From DUSC01 sp964371125 (GTDB lineage: Bacteria > Pseudomonadota > Alphaproteobacteria > Rhizobiales > Rhizobiaceae), in the NCBI GenBank assembly GCA_964371125.1, contig CAYJMY010000128.1, positions 1 to 14,613 of the forward strand: 14,613 nt of DNA, read 5' to 3'. Position 1 is the first letter of the stretch. Each line of letters begins with the position of its first letter. The notes below the pieces were generated by a model, which had not been told where the DNA came from, ran no database searches, and saw nothing but the letters and a program-made list of their open reading frames with translations. Position numbers and translations under genes: made by a program. Positions 1 through 6,827 of this stretch are shown here, one piece after another.

Positions 1-1
1 C

Positions 2-196
2 CCCTCGCTGTCAGCGATCATCGGCTATTTCGCTGATTTCGGCGACCGGACCGCGTCTATCGCGCAGACGTGGCCCGACCGTTTCGTCCAGGAAATGGTC
101 GATATGGTCGTGGATCGGCGTGCGCTCCGCCTACGCTACGGCCTTCTCCACCGCGTCGAGCTGTTGGGCGATGTCGATCTTCCGCCTCGATCATGA
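2..196 (+). CDS. possible 3' end of an unrecognised gene, truncated by the window edge
   Basis: A reading frame is open from base 2 to a TGA at 194-196, giving 64 codons with no start inside the window. Most of the first 40 codons end in G or C, as in the genes further right, and the peptide has normal composition (it includes FADFGDRTASIAQTWPDRF). The last 20 codons are Arg/Leu-rich and look less protein-like, so the true end could be altered by a frameshift. I do not recognise the family and assign no function. The alternative is chance openness in GC-rich DNA. If real, it runs towards the IclR gene, which is on the opposite strand, so the two would converge with about 200 bp between their stops. 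Confidence 0.3.
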   Translation, partial: PSLSAIIGYFADFGDRTASIAQTWPDRFVQEMVDMVVDRRALRLRYGLLHRVELLGDVDLPPRS

Positions 197-400
197 CGAC
201 AACGCTGCGCGGGTGCCTCGACGATGGTCGCCATCGGTCATCTCCCGTCCGCGCCCGCAGGCGGACGCCGTCCGTTGCAGAGCGTGACGCGTCCAGTCGA
301 ATCCACTCTGCCGGCGACGGCTCGCTCGGCCGAGGTCCAGCATCGACCTTCGCGACCGTCCTGTTGGATGGCCACGCCAAACGACAAACAGAATTTCGCG
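197..400. other. gene-free stretch between the left-edge ORF and the IclR gene
   Basis: No reading frame here gives a convincing protein; the open frames on both strands are Arg/Pro/Ser-rich and end without a recognisable domain. A 10-base perfect palindrome (CTCGGCCGAG, 325-334) is present, but it has no loop and no T-run. I see no convincing terminator for the IclR gene, no tRNA and no repeat. The stretch may be a decayed gene remnant or ordinary convergent intergenic DNA. Confidence 0.4.
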
Positions 401-1255
401 TCACTCGGCCAAGCCGTCCACCTCCGTAGCTTCACTGGCGCCTTCTGCCGTCATTGTTCCAGGGCGAACCCGCCTGCCGAGGTCGGCGCCCATTCGGTGC
501 GAGAGCCTTGTCGCGATGCGGCGGACATTGGCGATGATCTGCTCGCGCTTGGCATCGGTGACGTCGTCGACCGGCAGGCTGACGGCGACGCCGGCGATCG
601 GACGGTTGCGCGAATCCAGCACGGATGCGCCGAAGCAGACGATGCCTTCGGCGACCTGCTGGTTATCCACCGAGTAGCCGGCGCCGCGGATCTCGTGGAG
701 TTCGTCGATGAGCGAATCGACGGAGCGGACGCTCATCGGCGTGCGCGGCGCGGGCAGTCCGTCGGCATAGAGCCGGCGAACCTCGAAGTCTGTCATGTAG
801 CTGAGGAAGGACTTGCCGGTCGCGGTGAAGGCGGCGGGCAGCCGCATGCCGGCGCGGAACTCGATCAGCGAATGGGAGACGGCCGAATTGCGCGCCGCAA
901 TATAGACGACCTCCGCGCCCTCCAGCACCGTCAGAGTGATGGTGGCGCCGGGGAGCTCGGATTCCCGGTCCCAGATGGAGGCGAACTCGGCGGCGACGTC
1001 CGACTGCTCGGTGAAGGCGTTCGACCAGCGCATAACGTGAGGGCCGAGCTGGAAGGTCTGGTCCGGCCGGCGGATCAAGAGCTCTAGCTGGACGAGCGTG
1101 TTGCACAGCGTGTGCGCCGAGCTCTTGGCGATGTCGAGATGGCGCGCGATGTCGGTGAGGGTCGGGTAGCTCTTGGAGCGCGCCGCAAAGTCGAGGATGC
1201 GCACGCCCCGCTCGAGGGCGGGCACGAGCTTTGAGCGGTCGATGTCACCATGCAT
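401..1255 (-). CDS. IclR-family transcriptional regulator
   Basis: A 284-residue protein with the two-domain IclR layout. The N-terminal winged helix-turn-helix spans about residues 10-70 (LVPALERGVRILDF, then TDIARHLDIAKSSAHTLCNT as the HTH core and a wing ending FQLGPHV). A ligand-binding domain covers about 85-260, with the family-typical stretches AAFTATGKSFLSY and GYSVDNQQVAEGIVCFGASV. The length is slightly above the usual 250-270 residues because of a polar tail of about 25 residues. Family members usually bind small aromatic or aliphatic metabolites and repress or activate a divergent catabolic operon. This one is transcribed away from the plus-strand operon starting at 1471, and paired half-sites lie between them, so it is the likely local regulator (inference). 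The ATG at 1255 is preceded by only a weak purine-rich ribosome site. The effector cannot be read from the sequence. Confidence 0.93.
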   Translation of the reverse strand: MHGDIDRSKLVPALERGVRILDFAARSKSYPTLTDIARHLDIAKSSAHTLCNTLVQLELLIRRPDQTFQLGPHVMRWSNAFTEQSDVAAEFASIWDRESELPGATITLTVLEGAEVVYIAARNSAVSHSLIEFRAGMRLPAAFTATGKSFLSYMTDFEVRRLYADGLPAPRTPMSVRSVDSLIDELHEIRGAGYSVDNQQVAEGIVCFGASVLDSRNRPIAGVAVSLPVDDVTDAKREQIIANVRRIATRLSHRMGADLGRRVRPGTMTAEGASEATEVDGLAE

Positions 1256-1324
1256 TTATTTCACCACCTGTGCCGCCGCCTTTTTCGGCCGTCGGGAATC
1301 ATCACCCTCCGACAGCGATTTTCC

Positions 1325-1353
1325 TTGACGTCATCTATCACGTTGGTTAGCGT
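1325..1353 (+). promoter_or_regulatory. candidate sigma70-type promoter for the plus-strand operon
   Basis: TTGACG at 1325-1330 is a near-consensus -35 hexamer. With a 17-base spacer, TAGCGT at 1348-1353 is a weak -10 hexamer. The region lies in the only sizeable gap upstream of the operon, about 120 bp before the first start codon. The -35 overlaps a perfect 8-base palindrome, TGACGTCA (1326-1333), which could itself be a protein-binding site. The weak -10 would suit a regulated promoter. There is no direct evidence of the transcription start. Confidence 0.4.
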
Positions 1354-1368
1354 TTTGTCCACGGGAAT

Positions 1369-1399
1369 AAGTTCAACATTCTGAACAGTCGGAAGTTCA
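1369..1399. promoter_or_regulatory. candidate IclR-type operator: three alternating GTTCA/TGAAC half-sites
   Basis: GTTCA at 1371-1375, TGAAC at 1382-1386 and GTTCA at 1395-1399 form two overlapping perfect inverted repeats that share the middle half-site, with spacers of 6 and 8 bases. The outer copies extend to a direct repeat AAGTTCA (1369-1375 and 1393-1399) with a 24-base period. IclR-family proteins commonly bind paired inverted repeats as dimers or tetramers. The position, just downstream of the candidate promoter and between the regulator and the operon, fits an operator. Assignment to the neighbouring regulator is inferred. Confidence 0.5.
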
Positions 1400-1470
1400 G
1401 CGAAAATCGTCCGACGCCGTGAGAAGCCTCCGCAAGAGGGGCAATTCGTCGTCCATGGGGGGGCCAGGGC

Positions 1471-1860
1471 ATGGTGATGAGCCTTCGGGACTGGGCGATC
1501 CGGTTCAGCGAAGCATCGGATCGAGACCAGACAATCGGCGCGATGGCCAGGTACTTCACCTGTTCCTATCTATGGGACATGGGAACGGCCAAGGTCATCG
1601 TCGAGATGGTCGACGGCAAGGTCTACCGGATCAATACCGATCCCCAGCCCCTCGACGCCTACGATTTCGCGCTGCGGGCGAGCCCGGCGACGTGGCGCGA
1701 GTTTGCTCGCCCTGTTCCGGGGCCCATGTATCACGGCATCTGGGCGGCGAGTTTCCGCCGTGACCTGAAGATCGAGGGCAACATCCTCGTGATGATGCAG
1801 AACCTCCGCAATTTCACGGTCCAGTTCGAACTGCTGCGCAAGGTCGGCGTCCCCGTCTAG
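1471..1860 (+). CDS. SCP2-like sterol/lipid-transfer-domain small protein
   Basis: A 129-residue soluble protein without a signal peptide or membrane segment. The C-terminal half resembles the SCP2 sterol-carrier fold: a beta segment (VIVEMVDGKVYRI, about 42-54), a DFALRASPATWREFA stretch (about 65-79) and a closing RRDLKIEGNILVMMQNLRNF segment (about 96-115). This is the usual place of the 'G-x-(I/L)-x-(I/L)-x-G-D' end of SCP2 domains. Such domains hold acyl or isoprenoid chains in a hydrophobic tunnel or act as accessory modules of enzymes. It is the first gene of the operon and is followed after 35 bp by an alpha/beta hydrolase, so a carrier or accessory role for a hydrophobic substrate is plausible (inference). 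The start at 1471 has a G-rich but poor ribosome site; the ATG at 1477 is an alternative that would remove two residues. Family assignment is moderate, made from pattern only. Confidence 0.65.
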   Translation: MVMSLRDWAIRFSEASDRDQTIGAMARYFTCSYLWDMGTAKVIVEMVDGKVYRINTDPQPLDAYDFALRASPATWREFARPVPGPMYHGIWAASFRRDLKIEGNILVMMQNLRNFTVQFELLRKVGVPV

Positions 1861-1895
1861 ACCGCCATCGCCACCGTTGATGTGAAGGAAACAGC

Positions 1896-2744
1896 ATGGC
1901 CAAGCATTCACCGGTCATCGGCCGCTATGTGACGATCGAAGTCGACGGCTACGAGTACAAGGTCTTCTACCTGCGCAACGGACGCGGCCAGCCGCTGGTC
2001 TGCCAGCACACGGCTGGCTGCCACAATCACCAGTGGCGTGGCCTGCTCGAGGATCCGGAAATCACCAAGGAATACGACGTCATCGCCTACGACCTGGCGC
2101 GTCACGGCAAGTCCGACCCGCCGCACAATCGCGAATGGTGGAAGGAGGAGTACATCCTTACCGCCGACCACTACATGAAGTTCATCGTCGCCCTGTGCGA
2201 TGCGTTGGAACTCAAGGATCCGATCTTCATGGGTTCGTCCTTCGGCGGCAACGTCGCGCTGCAATTGGCGCTACATTATCCGGACCGGTTCCGCGCGGTG
2301 ATCCCCGTCGAGGCTGCCGAACACGCGCCGGGCTTCTTCCTCGACTGGTGGCGCCATCCGCACGCCAACGCTGCGCAGGTCTGCGCCAGCGGCGTCTGGG
2401 ACCTGATGGCCCCTCAGTCGCCCGACATGGACCGCTGGCTGACCTGGCACTACTACACGCAGGGCTCCGAGGCGTTCAAAGGCGACCTCTATTTCTACTC
2501 GGTCGATCACGACCTGCGCGGCAAGCTCGGCAACATCGACACCAAGCGCTGCCCGGTGATCATGATGACCGGAACCTACGACTACCTGACGCCGCCGGAA
2601 GCGACCGAGGGGACGGCCAGGCAGATCCCCGGCGGCATCTACATCGAGATGGAGGACATCGGCCATTTTCCGATGTCGGAGAACTATCCGCTCTTTGCCG
2701 TCTACCTGAAGGAAGCACTTCGCATCATCGAAGAACGGACCTGA
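1896..2744 (+). CDS. alpha/beta-fold hydrolase
   Basis: A 282-residue cytoplasmic protein with a complete alpha/beta-hydrolase set. An oxyanion-hole region follows strand 3 (LVCQHTAGCHNHQW, about 34-47). The nucleophile elbow is FMGSSFGGN, with Ser115 in G-x-S-x-G. The acid is probably Asp229 in MTGTYDYLTPP, and the base is His257 in DIGHFPMSENYP. A cap-like insert rich in Trp/Tyr/His (about 145-205) lies between the nucleophile and the acid and should set specificity; its aromatic content suggests a bulky or planar substrate. The reaction could be ester, lactone or C-C bond hydrolysis, and the sequence does not decide which. The ribosome site AAGGAA (1885-1890) supports the start. The gene is followed after 28 bp by a second hydrolase of a different fold, as expected for consecutive steps of one degradative route. 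Confidence 0.9.
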   Translation: MAKHSPVIGRYVTIEVDGYEYKVFYLRNGRGQPLVCQHTAGCHNHQWRGLLEDPEITKEYDVIAYDLARHGKSDPPHNREWWKEEYILTADHYMKFIVALCDALELKDPIFMGSSFGGNVALQLALHYPDRFRAVIPVEAAEHAPGFFLDWWRHPHANAAQVCASGVWDLMAPQSPDMDRWLTWHYYTQGSEAFKGDLYFYSVDHDLRGKLGNIDTKRCPVIMMTGTYDYLTPPEATEGTARQIPGGIYIEMEDIGHFPMSENYPLFAVYLKEALRIIEERT

Positions 2745-2772
2745 CCGGTCCGGCTACGCGAGGGTCACCAGA

Positions 2773-3720
2773 ATGAAGATCATAGAGTTCGACGACAAGG
2801 GACGCCGGGTCGAGGTCGACGGCGCCGCGGTATCGTCGAAGGCGCCGGGCTCTGCCCTCGCTCCGCGCCCGTCGCTGTCCGGCGCTCTGAAAAGCGCGCC
2901 CGCGCCTTCGCGGCGTGAACGGCGCAAGTCGTCCGGCATCGAACTGCACATGTTCCAGACCGGTACGTTGCGCACGAAGGTGAAATACATCAAGATGAAC
3001 CAGGGTGAGCAGGATTACGAGATTCCCGTTCCCTGGTTCCTGATCCGCCACCCGCAAGGCAACGTCGTGATCGACGGCGGCAATGCAGTCGAGGCGGCGA
3101 TCGACAAGCGCGGGCACTGGGGCGCCATCGTCGACGCCTACGATCCGGTCATGGCGATTTCGGACAATTGCGTCGACCAGTTGAAGATGGTCGACGTGGC
3201 GCCGCACGACGTCCGTTTCGTCGTGCAATCGCACCTGCACCTCGACCATACCGGAGCGATCGGCCGCTTCCCCCGAGCCACCCATATCGTGCAGCGCGCC
3301 GAATACGACTACGCGATGAAGCCTCACTGGTTCGCGGCCGGCGCGTACATCCGCGCCGACTTCGACCGGCCGGGGCTGAACTGGAAGTTTCTCGGCGGCG
3401 AATACACCGACAACTATGACCTCTTCGGTGACGGCACCGTGCGGATGATCTTCACGCCGGGACATTCGCCCGGCCATCAATCGTTCCTGGTGACACTGCC
3501 CAAGACCGGGCCGGTCCTGCTGACCATCGATGCCGCCTACACGATGGATCATTGGGAAAACAAGGCGCTGCCGGGTCTCGTCAACTCGTCCTCGGACGCC
3601 GCGGATTCCGTCGCGAAGCTGCGCCGCATCGCGAAGGACACCGGGGCGATGGTCGTCACCGGGCACGATCCCGACAACTGGACCACCTTCCGCAAGGCCC
3701 CCCACGATTTCTACGACTGA
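2773..3720 (+). CDS. metallo-beta-lactamase-fold hydrolase, N-acyl-homoserine/gamma-lactonase-like
   Basis: A 315-residue protein with the dinuclear-metal site of the lactonase branch of the MBL superfamily: HLHLDH (His154, His156, Asp158, His159), GHSPGH (His231), Asp253 in LLTIDAAY and His298 in VTGHDPDNW. DGGN at 101-104 is also typical. Relatives such as AiiA and AttM/BlcC open acyl-homoserine lactones or gamma-butyrolactone and have about 250-265 residues. This protein carries about 55 extra N-terminal residues: a tag-like start containing EFD-x2-GRRV (residues 5-13), then a Pro/Ala/Ser/Arg-rich linker (about 18-53), before the catalytic domain begins near ELHMFQTGTLRT. The tag reappears at the C-terminus of the ABC ATPase encoded at 5010-6827. 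There is no signal peptide, so it should be cytoplasmic. The substrate is inferred to be a lactone or related ester imported or produced by neighbouring gene products. Confidence 0.9.
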   Translation: MKIIEFDDKGRRVEVDGAAVSSKAPGSALAPRPSLSGALKSAPAPSRRERRKSSGIELHMFQTGTLRTKVKYIKMNQGEQDYEIPVPWFLIRHPQGNVVIDGGNAVEAAIDKRGHWGAIVDAYDPVMAISDNCVDQLKMVDVAPHDVRFVVQSHLHLDHTGAIGRFPRATHIVQRAEYDYAMKPHWFAAGAYIRADFDRPGLNWKFLGGEYTDNYDLFGDGTVRMIFTPGHSPGHQSFLVTLPKTGPVLLTIDAAYTMDHWENKALPGLVNSSSDAADSVAKLRRIAKDTGAMVVTGHDPDNWTTFRKAPHDFYD

Positions 3721-3764
3721 CCCCGGCCGTCGCCGGAGCAGGAAACAAGGAGGAGGATACCGAA

Positions 3765-4937
3765 ATGAGATATGCGAAGATCCTGGCCGTGGCAGCGGGT
3801 GTGCTGTCGCTGGCCGCCAACATGTCTTGGGCCGAAGGGCTCGACGAACTCGATCAGGACGTCGTCAAGCGGCTCTACAACCCCGACATGATCGATCCGA
3901 TGCAGCCGATCGGCTCGAGCGCCTGGCGCGACTTCACGGCGAAGAACCCGCCGCCGTGGAAGATCGGCTATGCGTCGAGCTACGCCGGTAACACTTGGCG
4001 TGCGGCGGTGATGAACGAGTTGGACAACGTCATCATACCCGAATGGAAGAGCCTCGGCCTTCTGTCCGAACTCGTCGTCACCCAGTCGAACCTGAACGAT
4101 TCTACGCAGATCCAGCAGATGCGCCAGCTCGTCGACCAGGGCGTCGACGCGATCATCGTCTGCTGCTCGAACCCGACCGCGCTCAACGCGACCGTCAAAT
4201 ACGCCGCCGACAAGGGCGTGCCGGTGTTCTCGCTGACCGGCTACCTGACCTCGGAATACTCGATCAACTCGTCGGTGAACTACCAGGTGGCCGGCTTCGA
4301 GATCGCCAGGGAATTGGTCGACCAGCTCGGCGGCAAGGGCAATGTGCTTGTCGTCGAGGGCATTCCGGGCACCTCCGGTTCGGATAGCCAGAACCGCGGC
4401 GTGCTCGCCGGCCTCGCGACCTCGCCCGACATCAAGGTTGTCGGCAGCGTCGCCGGCATGTGGACCGACCAAGTCGCGCAGGGCGAAGTGCAGAAGTGGC
4501 TGGCGACCAATCCCGGCCAGCTCGACGGCATCGTCGTCCAGTCGGCCGCCGAGATGGGCGTCCTTCGCGCCGTCCAGCAGTCGGGCCGCGGCAACATCCC
4601 GGTCGCCATCGGCGGCGAACTCGGCGCCCTGTGCTACTGGCGCAAGAACCCCGACTACCTGACCGCTGCCTATCAGGTGTGGCCGCCGGCAGACGAGATC
4701 CAGCTGATCTGGAACATCATGATGCGCACGCTCCAGGGCCAGGGCCCGAAGGTGCAGTCGATCCTCGTCGACCCGGTCAAGATGAACCATGCGGATCTGG
4801 TCGCGGTGATGAACGAGGACTGCAACCCCGATAGCCCCGACTGGCTCGCAGTGGGCGCAAACCGCTGGGGCGGCGATCCGGCCTACCTGGACAAGTTCTT
4901 TCTGCGTCCGGCCGATCCGAAGGCCTACAAGCGCTGA
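3765..4937 (+). CDS. periplasmic substrate-binding protein of a sugar-type (CUT2) ABC transporter
   Basis: A 390-residue exported protein of the ribose/galactose-type periplasmic binding fold (Peripla_BP_4-like). The signal peptide is MRYAKILAVAAGVLSLAANM followed by SWA, with likely cleavage after Ala23. The mature protein starts the fold at WKIGYASSYAGNTWRAAV, followed by QMRQLVDQGVDAIIV, ADKGVPVFSLTG, GKGNVLVVEGIPGTSGSDSQNRG and LDGIVVQSAAEMGVLRAV, all in family order. It is longer than the usual 310-340 residues, with about 35 extra residues before the first strand and a C-terminal tail with several aromatic residues and two spaced cysteines. The start at 3765 is supported by a strong ribosome site (AAGGAGGA, 3747-3754) and by the signal peptide. 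It feeds the ATPase and permeases immediately downstream. The ligand is unknown; CUT2 proteins bind pentoses, inositols, autoinducer-2, nucleosides and other compounds. Confidence 0.95.
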   Translation: MRYAKILAVAAGVLSLAANMSWAEGLDELDQDVVKRLYNPDMIDPMQPIGSSAWRDFTAKNPPPWKIGYASSYAGNTWRAAVMNELDNVIIPEWKSLGLLSELVVTQSNLNDSTQIQQMRQLVDQGVDAIIVCCSNPTALNATVKYAADKGVPVFSLTGYLTSEYSINSSVNYQVAGFEIARELVDQLGGKGNVLVVEGIPGTSGSDSQNRGVLAGLATSPDIKVVGSVAGMWTDQVAQGEVQKWLATNPGQLDGIVVQSAAEMGVLRAVQQSGRGNIPVAIGGELGALCYWRKNPDYLTAAYQVWPPADEIQLIWNIMMRTLQGQGPKVQSILVDPVKMNHADLVAVMNEDCNPDSPDWLAVGANRWGGDPAYLDKFFLRPADPKAYKR

Positions 4938-4947
4938 TCTGTTCGTG

Positions 4948-4986
4948 GGAGGCCGCCAGCCGAAGGCGGCCTCCGTTCCCTTTTCT
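4948..4986 (+). terminator. stem-loop with T-rich tail between binding protein and ATPase genes
   Basis: GGAGGCCGCC (4948-4957) and GGCGGCCTCC (4965-4974) form a perfect 10-bp stem with a 7-base loop, followed by a pyrimidine-rich stretch with TTTTCTT at 4981-4987. It lies in the 72-bp gap after the binding-protein gene. Hairpins here are common in ABC transporter operons; they terminate or stabilise part of the message so that binding protein is made in excess over the membrane subunits. Partial termination is inferred because the downstream genes have no other obvious promoter. Confidence 0.75.
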
Positions 4987-5009
4987 TACGACCCCTAATT
5001 GGATCACCG

Positions 5010-6827
5010 ATGACGGCCGAAGCCGCCTCCTTCACGCAAGCACAGCTCGGTCGCGAGACGATCGTCGTGCGCAACGTGAAGAAGTATTTCGGGCCCACCC
5101 GGGCGCTCGACGGGGTCAATTTCTCGGCCCGCGCAGGCGAGATCCATGCCGTCGTCGGCGGCAATGGTTGCGGCAAGAGCACGCTTGCGAAGGTGGTGTC
5201 GGGCATATTGCCCATCGATTCCGGGTCGGTCTCGATCCTCGGCGAAACGCCGTCGACGCCGGCTGAGAGCCGCGCGCTCGGCATCTCGACTGTCTACCAG
5301 GAGGTACTCGTCGCCGACGAAAGCAGCGTCGTCGACAACATCTTCATGGGAGCGGACCGCCTCTTTTCCAAGACGCTGTCGCAGGAGCGCAAAGTCGCCC
5401 GCGCCGAGCAGCTTATGCAGGAGCTTTCTGGCGAACACGTCGACCCTCACGCGCTCGCCGGGACCCTGCCGCTTAGCCTCAAGCAGTGGATCACGATAGC
5501 GCGCGCACTGCTGTCGGAGCCGAAGATCCTCATCCTCGACGAGAGCTCGGCAGCGCTCGACTTCGATTCGACCGAACGGCTCTTTGCCAAGATGCGGGCA
5601 CTGCGCGACGCCGGCACGACGGTGCTGATCGTCACCCACCGTATCGCCGAACTGATCCGTATCTCCAACCGAGCGACCGTGCTTCGCGACGGACGCGACG
5701 TCGGCGTGCTCGAAAAGCACGAGATCACCGAGAAGAACCTGCTCGCCCTGATGACGGGTGAAGCGCCCGGAACTGGCCACTTCGCCCATGAGCCGCCGCA
5801 GCCTCCTACGCCTGAGCGGGCGATGAAGGCGCGGAGGCTCGTGGTGTGGCCGAACGGCCGGGCCTTCGACTTCGACCTGCGGCGCGGCGAAATCGTTGGC
5901 GTCGCCGGTCTGGACGGACAGGGACAGGATGCTTTCGTGCGCGTGCTGGCCGGGGTGAAGGCTCCGATCGGCGGGACCATCGAGGTGCAGGACCGGGACG
6001 GCGCCTGGTCGCCGGTGCGCGGTCTCCAGGAAGCGGTGGCCGCGCGCATCACCTATGTGTCCGGCGATCGCAAGCGTGAGGGGATCTTCGCCTCGCTGTC
6101 GATCTTCGAGAACATGGTCATGCCGCTCTACAGGGAGAAGCGACGCGCCGGCGTACTCGGGCTGATCGACTGGGCGACGCTCAACGCGATCTTCAAGCGA
6201 GAGGCCGACAACCTGCTGATCAAGTTCGGCGTCAAGGAAGACCGCATCACCTCCCTATCCGGCGGCAACCAGCAGAAAGTGCTGATCGGTCGCGGTTTCG
6301 CCATGCGCCCGGACGTCATCGTTCTCAATGACCCGGCGCGCGGCATCGACGTCGGCGCCAAGGCCGAACTCTACAAGCACCTGTCGCGTTTCGCCGAGGA
6401 AGGGCGATCGGTGGTCTACCTGTCGTCCGAGATCGAGGAATTCCTCGGGTTCGCCACGCGGGTGGTCGTGTTCCGCGACGGTGCCCCGTTCGATGCCTTC
6501 GATGGCCGCAGGCTCGACGCCAAGCAGGTGCTCGAGGCGATGTTCGGCCAGACCTCCGGCAAGGGGCTCCTGGGACCGCACGGATTGCGTCCGGGCGCGC
6601 CCGATCGCCGGGAGCGCAGCGTGGCGCTAGAAGACGGCGTCCGCGTCAAGGTCGTGGTCCCGGCCGACATCAAGGCGACACTGAAGACTCCCGCCCCGGT
6701 GCAGACCATGCGCGAACGCCACGTCGCATTGGCGCCGGAGGCGGCGCCAGTACAACACGCGCCGCGGACAATCCGCGTCGTCGAGTTCGACGCGACAGGC
6801 CGCCGCGTCGACGGGGGACGGCCATGA
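5010..6827 (+). CDS. sugar-type ABC transporter ATP-binding protein (double nucleotide-binding domain) with C-terminal tag extension
   Basis: A 605-residue protein with two fused ABC domains, as in RbsA/MglA. NBD1 (about 15-250) has Walker A GGNGCGKS (50-57), Q-loop Gln97, a divergent signature LSLKQ (155-159), Walker B ILILDE (Asp177, Glu178) and switch His210. NBD2 (about 275-510) has a degenerate Walker A, GLDGQGQD (300-307, no Lys), a good signature LSGGNQQK (416-423) and a degenerate Walker B in which Asn440-Asp441 replace Asp-Glu. So only the site made of NBD1 Walker A/B and the NBD2 signature looks catalytically complete, a pattern common in this class but sharper here. Usual relatives have about 500-520 residues. 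The last 90 residues are a Pro/Ala/Arg-rich extension ending in IRVVEFDATGRRVDGG (588-603), matching the N-terminus of the upstream metallo-hydrolase. The stop overlaps the next start by 4 bp (ATGA), indicating translational coupling. Confidence 0.95.
   Translation: MTAEAASFTQAQLGRETIVVRNVKKYFGPTRALDGVNFSARAGEIHAVVGGNGCGKSTLAKVVSGILPIDSGSVSILGETPSTPAESRALGISTVYQEVLVADESSVVDNIFMGADRLFSKTLSQERKVARAEQLMQELSGEHVDPHALAGTLPLSLKQWITIARALLSEPKILILDESSAALDFDSTERLFAKMRALRDAGTTVLIVTHRIAELIRISNRATVLRDGRDVGVLEKHEITEKNLLALMTGEAPGTGHFAHEPPQPPTPERAMKARRLVVWPNGRAFDFDLRRGEIVGVAGLDGQGQDAFVRVLAGVKAPIGGTIEVQDRDGAWSPVRGLQEAVAARITYVSGDRKREGIFASLSIFENMVMPLYREKRRAGVLGLIDWATLNAIFKREADNLLIKFGVKEDRITSLSGGNQQKVLIGRGFAMRPDVIVLNDPARGIDVGAKAELYKHLSRFAEEGRSVVYLSSEIEEFLGFATRVVVFRDGAPFDAFDGRRLDAKQVLEAMFGQTSGKGLLGPHGLRPGAPDRRERSVALEDGVRVKVVVPADIKATLKTPAPVQTMRERHVALAPEAAPVQHAPRTIRVVEFDATGRRVDGGRP

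Noticed and set aside
325..334. Palindrome CTCGGCCGAG as a terminator for the IclR gene
   Set aside because: It has no loop and no adjacent T-run on either strand, so it cannot act as a standard intrinsic terminator.
224..1087. Long plus-strand open frame opposite the IclR gene
   Set aside because: It lies antisense to a clear IclR protein, its translation is Asp/Arg/Gly-rich with no recognisable domain, and its length is explained by GC-rich codon use on the other strand.
3552..3764. In-frame upstream extension of the binding-protein gene
   Set aside because: It would overlap the metallo-hydrolase gene by 169 bases and bury the signal peptide. The ATG at 3765 has a strong ribosome site followed directly by a secretion signal.
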